DNA from: Butyricimonas sp. Marseille-P3923
GTDB lineage: Bacteria; Bacteroidota; Bacteroidia; Bacteroidales; Marinifilaceae
Direction of reading: 5' to 3'
DNA length: 64,000 nt
NCBI RefSeq assembly: GCF_900184685.1
Contig: NZ_FXXL01000007.1
Location: 2,108,001-2,172,000 of the forward strand
Both the position numbers and the translations under genes were made by a program. The notes under the pieces are model-generated. The model saw only the letters and a program-made list of their open reading frames with translations. It was not told the origin of the DNA and made no database searches. Below, one piece after another: positions 45,774 through 53,107 of this stretch (position 1 is its first letter; the number at the start of each line of letters is the position of its first letter).

Positions 45774-46967
45774 ATGGAATCTCTATTTGAACGATTTTAC
45801 CAAAAATTACAATATACAGATACTTCCTTTACCCGTGGAATGATAGAGCAAATTCACTGGGAAGCACGACTTATCGGCATTCGCGGTGCCAGAGGAGTCG
45901 GAAAAACAACACTACTATTACAACACATTAAATTACATCTTCCCCTTGACAATTCCACACTATATGTCAGTTTGGATAATATTTGGTTCTCTAACCACCT
46001 TTTGTACGATCTTGCCGATAGTTTCACGAAAAAAGGGGGAAAATATCTATTCTTGGATGAAGTCCATAAATACCCGAATTGGTCTCAAGAACTTAAAAAT
46101 ATTTATGACGATTTCCCCACTTTATATATCATTTTCACGGGTTCCTCTTTACTGGAAATATTAAATGCAAGGGCAGACTTAAGCAGGCGTGCTATCGTCT
46201 ATGAAATGCAGGGATTATCATTCCGCGAGTATCTGAATTTTTATCAAAAAACAAAATTCCCGATTCTATCGTTGGGGGACATTTTAAATAAACACGTGTC
46301 TCTAGCGGCTGAAATAACCGATAAAATAAAACCTTTACAATATTTCCCCGACTATTTAAAAAACGGATATTACCCGTTTTACCAAGAACTCCCTCCTCTA
46401 TATTATCAACGTATAGAAGAGATTATCAACATGACATTAGAGATAGAACTTCCCCTGTTGCGGGGAGTCGAAATATCGTACGTTCCAAAGATCAAACAAT
46501 TGCTAAAAATTATCGCCGATGCCGTACCCTTCTCCCCGAATATCGCCAAACTAAGCGAAAGAATAGGTATCAGCAGGAATGCCCTGATCACCTATTTAAA
46601 CTATTTACAAGAAGTACATATCACGAACAACTTGACGAGAGCGACAAACGGAATCGGTATTTTACAAAAACCGGAAAAGATATATCTGGACAACACGAAT
46701 CTGATGTTCACTTTATCTTCTACTCAACCCAACATAGGGAATATCAGGGAAACATTTTTCCTGAACCAACTCGCTTACTTGTTTCCAGTGAGTTCATCAC
46801 AAGAAAGTGATTTCTTTGTTGATAATAAATACACGTTTGAAATCGGGGGAAAGAATAAAACGAAAAAACAAATCTCATCATTAACAGAGGCTTATATTGC
46901 TGCTGATGAAATTGAATTCGGACACGATATCAAAATCCCGTTATGGCTATTCGGATTCTTATACTAA
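45774..46967 (+). CDS. AAA ATPase (AAA_14) with DUF4143
   Basis: A 397-residue ATP-binding protein. Walker A is GARGVGKTT (residues 38-46), Walker B is YLFLDEVHKYPNW, and sensor-like FTGSSLLE follows. The middle part (YEMQGLSFREYLNFYQ) and C-terminal winged-helix-like region (LSERIGISRNALITYLNYLQ) belong to the DUF4143 family. These genes are abundant in Bacteroidota and usually stand alone; their function is unknown. The winged helix and the striking palindrome upstream make autoregulation plausible. Confidence 0.92.
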   Translation: MESLFERFYQKLQYTDTSFTRGMIEQIHWEARLIGIRGARGVGKTTLLLQHIKLHLPLDNSTLYVSLDNIWFSNHLLYDLADSFTKKGGKYLFLDEVHKYPNWSQELKNIYDDFPTLYIIFTGSSLLEILNARADLSRRAIVYEMQGLSFREYLNFYQKTKFPILSLGDILNKHVSLAAEITDKIKPLQYFPDYLKNGYYPFYQELPPLYYQRIEEIINMTLEIELPLLRGVEISYVPKIKQLLKIIADAVPFSPNIAKLSERIGISRNALITYLNYLQEVHITNNLTRATNGIGILQKPEKIYLDNTNLMFTLSSTQPNIGNIRETFFLNQLAYLFPVSSSQESDFFVDNKYTFEIGGKNKTKKQISSLTEAYIAADEIEFGHDIKIPLWLFGFLY

Positions 46968-46983
46968 ATACAAAATAAATATC

Positions 46984-47931
46984 ATGGAAAACAGAATAAC
47001 AAAACTTTTCAATATAAAATACCCGATCATTCAAGGGGGTATGGTATGGTGCAGCGGTTGGCGATTGGCTTCAGCTGTAAGTAATCACGGTGGGTTGGGA
47101 CTATTGGGCGCAGGTTCGATGCACCCGGAAACTCTAGTGGAACATATTCACAAAATGAAGCAGGCGACCGATAAGCCGTGGGGGATCAACGTGCCCCTGC
47201 TTTATCCGGAAATCGACCGGCTTATAGAGATCATTATCAACGAAGGGGTAAAAATTGTATTCACCTCTGCCGGAAGCCCGAAAAAATGGACACCCTTGTT
47301 AAAATCACACGGAATCACGGTGGTACACGTGGTCAGTAGCGCCCTGTTCGCCAAAAAATGCGAGGAAGCAGGCGTGGATGCCGTGGTTGCCGAAGGATTC
47401 GAGGCGGGAGGACACAACGGACGGGAAGAAACGACGACACTGACTTTAATCCCGAACGTGGTGGAAGCCACCACCCTTCCCGTGATCGCCGCCGGAGGAA
47501 TTGCCTCGGGTAAATCCATGGCAGCAGTCATGGCACTTGGTGCCGAAGGCGTACAAATCGGGACTCTTTTTGCCGTGGCGACAGAATCATCCGCACACCC
47601 GGCATTCAAACAACGGGTACTGAACACCGATGAGGGCGGAACGATGCTAGCGTTAAAGAAACTTGCCCCTACCCGCTTGATTAAAAACGAGTTTTTCGAG
47701 CAAGTAAAAGCGCTCGAGGATGCCGGTGCAGACGTCGCACAATTAACCCAATTGCTAGGGAAAGGCAGAGCGAAAAAAGGTATATTCGAGGGCGATATGG
47801 TGGAAGGCGAACTAGAAATCGGACAAATCGCATCCATGCTTCATAAAGAACAAAACGTGGCGGAAACGATGCAAAACCTGATAACCGACTTCAACGACAC
47901 GATGAAGAGATTCGAAAATATAAAAATGTAA
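46984..47931 (+). CDS. Nitronate monooxygenase / FabK-like flavoprotein
   Basis: A 315-residue FMN-dependent TIM-barrel enzyme of the 2-nitropropane dioxygenase/enoyl-ACP reductase II family. Signatures are NIKYPIIQGGMVWCSG, KPWGINVPLLYP, AEGFEAGGHNGRE (conserved catalytic His) and AAGGIASGKSMAAVMALGAE. Sequence alone does not separate nitronate oxidation from FabK-type enoyl reduction. The start at 46984 (MENRITKLF) follows the ATPase stop by 16 bp; the longer frame upstream overlaps that gene. It is followed after 2 bp by the M16 peptidase pair. Confidence 0.88.
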   Translation: MENRITKLFNIKYPIIQGGMVWCSGWRLASAVSNHGGLGLLGAGSMHPETLVEHIHKMKQATDKPWGINVPLLYPEIDRLIEIIINEGVKIVFTSAGSPKKWTPLLKSHGITVVHVVSSALFAKKCEEAGVDAVVAEGFEAGGHNGREETTTLTLIPNVVEATTLPVIAAGGIASGKSMAAVMALGAEGVQIGTLFAVATESSAHPAFKQRVLNTDEGGTMLALKKLAPTRLIKNEFFEQVKALEDAGADVAQLTQLLGKGRAKKGIFEGDMVEGELEIGQIASMLHKEQNVAETMQNLITDFNDTMKRFENIKM

Positions 47932-47933
47932 AA

Positions 47934-49175
47934 ATGATAAAATACACCCGACACGTACTGGATAACGGCTTAACCGTTATTTGCAACACGGACACGAGTA
48001 CCCCTTTTGTTTCCGTGAATATTCTTTATAAAGTAGGGGCAAAAAATGAAGATCCCAACCGTACCGGGTTCGCGCACTTGTTCGAACATCTGATGTTCGG
48101 GGGCTCAAAACATATCCCGGACTATGACACTCACGTGCAGAAAGCCGGGGGAGAGAACAACGCGTTCACGAATAACGATTACACGAATTACTATATCACG
48201 ATTCCCGCATCCAATATCGAAACAGCCTTGTGGCTCGAATCCGACCGGATGTTGGCTCTCGACTTCTCGCAGAAATCACTTGACGTGCAAAGAAATGTCG
48301 TGACCGAAGAATTTAAACAACGCTATTTCAACAATCCCTACGGGGATATCTGGTTAAAACTACGCCCGCTGGCATACAAAGTGCACCCGTACCAATGGCC
48401 CACTATCGGGAAGAATATCGACCATATTACCGGAGCCACGTTGGAAGAGGTGAAGGATTTTTTCCATCGTTTCTACGCACCTGACAACGCGATACTCAGT
48501 ATCAGCGGTAATATCACGGACACGAAAGCGTTGGAACTGGTGAAGAAATGGTTCGGGGATATCGCCCCTGCCCGTTACACGAGGCAAGCCATACCCGTTG
48601 AACCGCGACAAACCGAGGAGCGTCGCTTGGTTTGCGAACATAACAAGGTACCCGCTGACGCGATTTACAAGGTTTATCACATGGGAGATCGCCGCTCGGA
48701 CAACTTCTATGCCTGCGATATCATCTCGGATATTTTATCCAACGGACAATCCTCCCGCCTGTATATCAATTTAATCAAAAACGGAAAATTATTCTCGGAA
48801 ATCGACGCTTATATCACCGGGGATATGGACCCCGGGTTATTCGTCTTCTCGGGAAAACTATCCGAAGGCGTGGCAATCGAAGAAGCCGAAGCCGCCATAC
48901 AAAACGAGATTGACCACTTTATCGAAGACCCGATCACCGAACGGGAATTACAAAAAGTAATCAACAAAACGGATGCCCGCATCTCGTACAGCGAAATAAA
49001 CTACCAGAATAAATCGGCAAATCTCGCCTTCTTCGATTATCTGGGAGATATCGAACTTATCAATTCCGAGAGCGAGAGATACGCCCGAGTATCCCTCGAC
49101 ACGCTGAAGCAGACTGCCGGGGAATTATTCTCCCCGAACAATTGCTCCACGTTATGGTATCTCAAAGAAAAATAA
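47934..49175 (+). CDS. M16-family zinc peptidase, active subunit
   Basis: A 413-residue M16B peptidase. The inverted zinc motif HLFEH is at residues 48-52, and the third ligand Glu is around residues 125-126 (NVVTEEFKQRY). Downstream are YKVYHMGDR and the C-terminal half-barrel domain. Members of this size act as heterodimers with a partner that lacks the zinc site, which is exactly what follows 1 bp downstream. It has no clear signal peptide, so it is probably intracellular or periplasmic by another route. Confidence 0.93.
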   Translation: MIKYTRHVLDNGLTVICNTDTSTPFVSVNILYKVGAKNEDPNRTGFAHLFEHLMFGGSKHIPDYDTHVQKAGGENNAFTNNDYTNYYITIPASNIETALWLESDRMLALDFSQKSLDVQRNVVTEEFKQRYFNNPYGDIWLKLRPLAYKVHPYQWPTIGKNIDHITGATLEEVKDFFHRFYAPDNAILSISGNITDTKALELVKKWFGDIAPARYTRQAIPVEPRQTEERRLVCEHNKVPADAIYKVYHMGDRRSDNFYACDIISDILSNGQSSRLYINLIKNGKLFSEIDAYITGDMDPGLFVFSGKLSEGVAIEEAEAAIQNEIDHFIEDPITERELQKVINKTDARISYSEINYQNKSANLAFFDYLGDIELINSESERYARVSLDTLKQTAGELFSPNNCSTLWYLKEK

Positions 49176-49176
49176 T

Positions 49177-50451
49177 ATGATCATGAACAGAAATATAGAA
49201 CCGCCTATTACCGAAATTTCCCGCCCGACCTTGTGGGGACACCAACAAATCACACTTCCCAACGGACTGGAAATCGTGTACCTGCACGACCCGAATCAGG
49301 AAGTGTTCAAACTTGACATGGTAGTACCCGCCGGGAGTTACAATCAACCGCAACCCGTCGTGGCGTCCTCCATGCTCAACATGCTCAACGAGGGCACCCG
49401 AAAGCATACAGCCGACGAAATTGCCGAACTTTTCGATTACCACGGGGCTTACGTGGATTTCAACTGCGGGGTACACAAGTCGGAAATAAGCATGATCTCC
49501 TTGAATAAATACGCCAACGAAACGATCCGAATGGTGGCGGAAATGATACTCGAAAGCGTCTTCCCGCGAAAAGAACTGGAGATTTACATACGCAACAGGA
49601 AGCAGCAACATCTGGTAAATATAGAGAAGACCGCTTATCTGGCACGCATGGAATTTATTTATCGCCTTTACGGGGATACGCATCCTTACGCCAATCGCTT
49701 CACGCTGGAAGACTTTGACCGGGTAACACCGGAGATATTGATGAATTTCTATAAAGAGCGTATGCAAGCCTCCCGGTGCCGGATCATGCTTTGCGGTAAT
49801 ATCAACGAAGCCGTCCTCCGGGAAGTCAGTGAAGCCTTCGCTCCCATGGGTAATTTGCCCTTGCCCGAAATAGAACAATTTGCCATGCATCCTTACACAC
49901 CGGGCAGATACCACGTGTCAAAGCCCGACGCCGTGCAAACGAGTATCCGTATTGGTAAATCGGGCGTGTCCTTGCTTGACGAGGAATACACGGACTTTCA
50001 GATACTCAACATGATACTCGGCGGTTATTTTGGCTCCCGGCTGATGTCTAATATCCGGGAAGAGAAGGGTTATACTTACGGCATCGGTTCCTATAACGTC
50101 AATTTGCCTCTGGCAGCTTACTGGATGATCGCCACGGACGTCAATGCAGACCAAGCCGAGGCGACTATTGACGAATGTATGAAAGAAATCCGACGCCTGC
50201 AAACCGAACCCGTGCCGGAAGAGGAATTACACCTCGTGAAGAGCTATTTTAACGGTGAACTGTTGCGGGAACTCGACGGCGTATTCGCCCAATCGGATGC
50301 CCTGAAACATAAACTCAATTACGGGACAGACAACTCGTTCTATTTCCGGATTATCGACCGCATCCGTACCTGCACGGCAGAAGACATCACGCGTATGGCA
50401 AACAAATACCTCCGACCGGAAGAGATGTATATTATCACGGCGGGGAGATAA
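49177..50451 (+). CDS. M16-family peptidase, inactive partner subunit
   Basis: A 424-residue M16 homologue without HxxEH: the corresponding segment reads VVASSMLNMLNEGTRK. It keeps the C-terminal R/Y region (IREEKGYTYGIGSYNVN) used for substrate binding by the inactive subunits. It should pair with the preceding active subunit to close the chamber around small peptides. Two starts are possible, 49177 and 49183. Confidence 0.92.
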   Translation: MIMNRNIEPPITEISRPTLWGHQQITLPNGLEIVYLHDPNQEVFKLDMVVPAGSYNQPQPVVASSMLNMLNEGTRKHTADEIAELFDYHGAYVDFNCGVHKSEISMISLNKYANETIRMVAEMILESVFPRKELEIYIRNRKQQHLVNIEKTAYLARMEFIYRLYGDTHPYANRFTLEDFDRVTPEILMNFYKERMQASRCRIMLCGNINEAVLREVSEAFAPMGNLPLPEIEQFAMHPYTPGRYHVSKPDAVQTSIRIGKSGVSLLDEEYTDFQILNMILGGYFGSRLMSNIREEKGYTYGIGSYNVNLPLAAYWMIATDVNADQAEATIDECMKEIRRLQTEPVPEEELHLVKSYFNGELLRELDGVFAQSDALKHKLNYGTDNSFYFRIIDRIRTCTAEDITRMANKYLRPEEMYIITAGR

Positions 50452-50457
50452 AGGGAA

Positions 50458-50496
50458 GAGGCTGGTTGAATTGTCTTTGTCATTTTGACCAGCCTC
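50458..50496. terminator. Bidirectional terminator between M16 and BlaR1-like genes
   Basis: GAGGCTGGT and ACCAGCCTC form a perfect 9-bp stem with a 21-nt loop between convergent genes. Confidence 0.7.
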
Positions 50497-50514
50497 CTCT
50501 ACTACTTGTTCATT

Positions 50515-52035
50515 CTAGTTTAATCTGAAATTAATCGGTGCTGTATATGATACTCTCACGGGTTCTCCTCTTTGTGTCCCCGGAACCCATTTGGGCATGT
50601 TTTGCACAACTCTGATCGCTTCCTTATCTAACAAAGGATGGACAGAACGAAGAACAGTCACACCCGTAATTGTTCCATCTTTTTCAATAATAAATTGAAC
50701 CGTCACCCGACCTTGGATCTTTTGTTTTTGAGCTTCCTCCGGATATTTTACATTTCTTCCCAAATATTTATTTAGATCTCCCGGGAATTGAGGCATACTT
50801 TCCACAACTTGAAAAATATCATTGGAATTTCTTATACTGGCTGTAGTCGAATCTACAGAAACCGAACGAAGATCATCTATAGCAAACACGCCATCCTGCA
50901 TTTTTACAACTAATTTTTGTTCATCTTTCACATCACGAAGTTGCCCTTTCTTCCCGACATAGGAGAAAAACAATTCCGCACCGGGTTTTACGGTGATCGT
51001 AAACTCGCCTTTGTCATTTGTAAAAGTTCCGATATTAGTCCCTCGAATGACCACAATAGCATTCTTCAATGGTTTATTATCAGCATCCATCACAATTCCT
51101 TTTGCCACAATAGAATCTTTCCCAACCACGCTTGCGTACTCTCCGTTCTGTTGCACAATTGCCTGAACGTTGCTGGACAAGATCAACAGTCCCACTACCG
51201 GAAACAGCAAGGCATACTTGACCAGTCCCATTTTTGATGTTCTTTTTTTATTCATCATCATAATACGTTTTTTTAAAGGTGTCACGTTGAATTTATTAAC
51301 TATTTGAGCTGCAGCCGAAGTACAAGTAAGGCGAAGAAGATGATACTGGTAGGCTTTCCGATCAAAACCGGAAGTCACAACCTGTTTATCCGCCAAAAAT
51401 TCCAGATTACGTCGAATCTCCCGTTTCAATAACCACATGGCAGGATTAATCCAGAATAATGCACACAACAATTCGGAAATCATCACGTCGACAGAATGAC
51501 ATTGATCGACATGTGTTTTCTCGTGTGTCAGAATCTCCTGTAAATCATGGGATTCATACAGGGAGGGATTAATGAATATCCACTTGAAAAAAGAGAATGG
51601 CGTAACATGAGCCGATAAAGCTATAACGGGAGTGGAATGACAGAGCACGCGTTCCCCTTTACCCATCAACCGGAATATAGAAAATATTTGTAATAAAATA
51701 CGAATCAACAAAACGCTCGCTACCAAGCCATAACACAACCCCACGATACCCGTTACGGTAAATCGCGTTACCGCCTCATCCGGTCTCACCGTTATTTCCG
51801 GTAAGAAAACAGTCGTGTATTGAGAAACAGTTTCTTGAATGACCGCCCTCTGTTCTTCCCCGAAAGTAAAAGGAATCAACGGGTAACACAAGGACAAAAC
51901 AAGAATCGTCAACAAGCAAACCCGACGGCTCGTGAAAAAGGTATCCCGACTAAACAATAGTCTATAAAAAAGATAAAACACGATAAACGCTATATTTATC
52001 TTCATCAGATAGATGAATGTTTCACTCGTGAACAT
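50515..52035 (-). CDS. BlaR1/MecR1-like M56 peptidase fused to a CPD-like and a TonB C-terminal domain
   Basis: A 506-residue membrane protein. The N-terminal M56 peptidase part has several membrane segments and the zinc motif HEKTH (residues 171-175) plus FLADKQVV. It is followed by a carboxypeptidase-regulatory-like domain (about 303-370; GIVMDADNKPLKNAIVVIRG) and a TonB C-terminal domain (about 424-506; YPEEAQKQKIQGRVTVQFII). M56 proteins sense extracellular cues and cleave the cognate BlaI-type repressor. The TonB domain suggests contact with outer-membrane transporters. The repressor gene is 11 bp upstream, and the two are clearly cotranscribed. Confidence 0.93.
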   Translation of the reverse strand: MFTSETFIYLMKINIAFIVFYLFYRLLFSRDTFFTSRRVCLLTILVLSLCYPLIPFTFGEEQRAVIQETVSQYTTVFLPEITVRPDEAVTRFTVTGIVGLCYGLVASVLLIRILLQIFSIFRLMGKGERVLCHSTPVIALSAHVTPFSFFKWIFINPSLYESHDLQEILTHEKTHVDQCHSVDVMISELLCALFWINPAMWLLKREIRRNLEFLADKQVVTSGFDRKAYQYHLLRLTCTSAAAQIVNKFNVTPLKKRIMMMNKKRTSKMGLVKYALLFPVVGLLILSSNVQAIVQQNGEYASVVGKDSIVAKGIVMDADNKPLKNAIVVIRGTNIGTFTNDKGEFTITVKPGAELFFSYVGKKGQLRDVKDEQKLVVKMQDGVFAIDDLRSVSVDSTTASIRNSNDIFQVVESMPQFPGDLNKYLGRNVKYPEEAQKQKIQGRVTVQFIIEKDGTITGVTVLRSVHPLLDKEAIRVVQNMPKWVPGTQRGEPVRVSYTAPINFRLN

Positions 52036-52046
52036 GGTTTTTATTT

Positions 52047-52403
52047 TTATTGTTTCTCGATCAATTTGATAATCTCTTGCAGGTCTTCTGCCGAAATTTT
52101 CTGTTCTTTAGCGAAAAAGGTCACCATCTCTTTGTAAGAATTCTCGAAATAATTTCTCACGACTCCCGACATGAACTTTGTCTTGTACTCGTTTTCATCC
52201 ACGAGCGGCATATACTCGTAAATATTCCCGTGCTTCTTACTTGTCAGAAATCCTTTTTTCTCCAAATTCTTCACGATTGACGCCACCGTCGTGTAAGGCG
52301 GCTTCGGTTCTTCCATCTGATTTAGAAAATCTTTTATGACTCCGTTTTTCACCTGCCAGATGATCAGCATCACTTCTTCTTCCTGATATGTCAATTTTTC
52401 CAT
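52047..52403 (-). CDS. BlaI/MecI-family transcriptional repressor
   Basis: A 118-residue winged-helix repressor (MEKLTYQEEEVMLIIWQVKN; PYTTVASIVKNLEKKGFLTS with the recognition helix). The C-terminal helices dimerise, and the protein is inactivated when cut by its M56 partner. The upstream region holds several TTCGTA/TACGAA half-sites overlapping the promoter, which suggests autorepression. Confidence 0.93.
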   Translation of the reverse strand: MEKLTYQEEEVMLIIWQVKNGVIKDFLNQMEEPKPPYTTVASIVKNLEKKGFLTSKKHGNIYEYMPLVDENEYKTKFMSGVVRNYFENSYKEMVTFFAKEQKISAEDLQEIIKLIEKQ

Positions 52404-52428
52404 ACATCTTTCTTTTACGATTCTTTCG

Positions 52429-52468
52429 CAAATCTACGAATATTTCGTAATACTACAAACTTTTCGTA
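52429..52468 (-). promoter_or_regulatory. Promoter with BlaI-like operator
   Basis: On the minus strand, TTTG (52459-52456) and TAGATTTG (52436-52429) are spaced 19 bp apart, matching -33 and -7 elements. TACGAA-TAT-TTCGTA (52435-52449) overlaps the -7/spacer and another TTCGTA lies at 52463-52468. The regular half-sites are the likely binding sites of the BlaI-like protein. Confidence 0.7.
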
Positions 52469-52511
52469 AAGAAAAATCACATATTATTTTTCATAAAACC
52501 ATTTTTCTCCC

Positions 52512-52537
52512 TTCCCGTATACCTCCTAAAACGGGAA
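52512..52537 (+). promoter_or_regulatory. Small hairpin directly upstream of the DUF4251 start codon
   Basis: TTCCCGT and ACGGGAA form a perfect 7-bp stem with a 12-nt loop ending 2 bp before the ATG. It could shield or expose the translation start. Confidence 0.4.
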
Positions 52538-52539
52538 AC

Positions 52540-53067
52540 ATGAAAAGACTATTATTTATCACCGGACTATTACTCGCTATTATAATTATTCCGGTCAAAG
52601 CGCAAAGCAAAAAAGAAATTCGATTCGAGAAAGAGTTTCAGAAAACACTGGCACTTGTCAACAGTGATAAATTTATCGTGAAATTCTATATTGCCACGCC
52701 CACGGTGGAAACCCTTTTCACTCCTCCCGGAGCTGGGAACAATATTGATATTGAGCCTAAGAACAGTTACTTGTGGGTAAAAGATTCCCTCGTGGGAGTA
52801 AAAATCCCTTATTTCGGTAGCGGAGTCGTGAAATCCGGTTCACAACTAGACTCCATTTCATTCCAAAATATCTTGTTCAGCCGGACGGTGAAAGTCTATT
52901 GGGAAGGCAAGAAAAAAGCGATAGCGTACCAGCTTACCGTTATGTCCGGCGGGAACGTGTACTACTTGAACATGCACGTTCAATACGACGGAACCTGCTA
53001 TCTCTATCTCAGCGACCGAAGACGCTCCCCGATCAGCTATGTCGGTCAGATAGTAAAAAGGGACTGA
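52540..53067 (+). CDS. DUF4251 secreted protein
   Basis: A 175-residue protein with a signal peptide ending near VKAQSKKE. It matches the Bacteroidota DUF4251 family (FIVKFYIATPTVETLF; LWVKDSLVGVKIPYFG; VYYLNMHVQYDGTCYLYLS). The fold is predicted to be beta-rich and the function is unknown; it is probably periplasmic. It is divergent from the BlaI-like gene and convergent with metalloprotease operon B. Confidence 0.88.
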   Translation: MKRLLFITGLLLAIIIIPVKAQSKKEIRFEKEFQKTLALVNSDKFIVKFYIATPTVETLFTPPGAGNNIDIEPKNSYLWVKDSLVGVKIPYFGSGVVKSGSQLDSISFQNILFSRTVKVYWEGKKKAIAYQLTVMSGGNVYYLNMHVQYDGTCYLYLSDRRRSPISYVGQIVKRD

Positions 53068-53095
53068 CGAATACTACCACCTATTCGTACAGTCC
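53061..53095. terminator. Convergent terminator with long stem
   Basis: GGACTGACGAATA pairs with TATTCGTACAGTCC (13 bp with one bulged base, 8-nt loop). The left arm includes the DUF4251 stop codon. It can end both the DUF4251 transcript and the protease operon arriving from the other side. Confidence 0.7.
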
Positions 53096-53107
53096 CCGGC
53101 CACGCTC

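Noticed and set aside
47202-47837. 211-residue minus-strand open frame rich in Ser/Ala/Pro
   Set aside because: Antisense to the nitronate monooxygenase-like gene, low-complexity shadow.
49162-49914. 250-residue minus-strand open frame
   Set aside because: Antisense to the second M16 gene; composition is that of a shadow frame.
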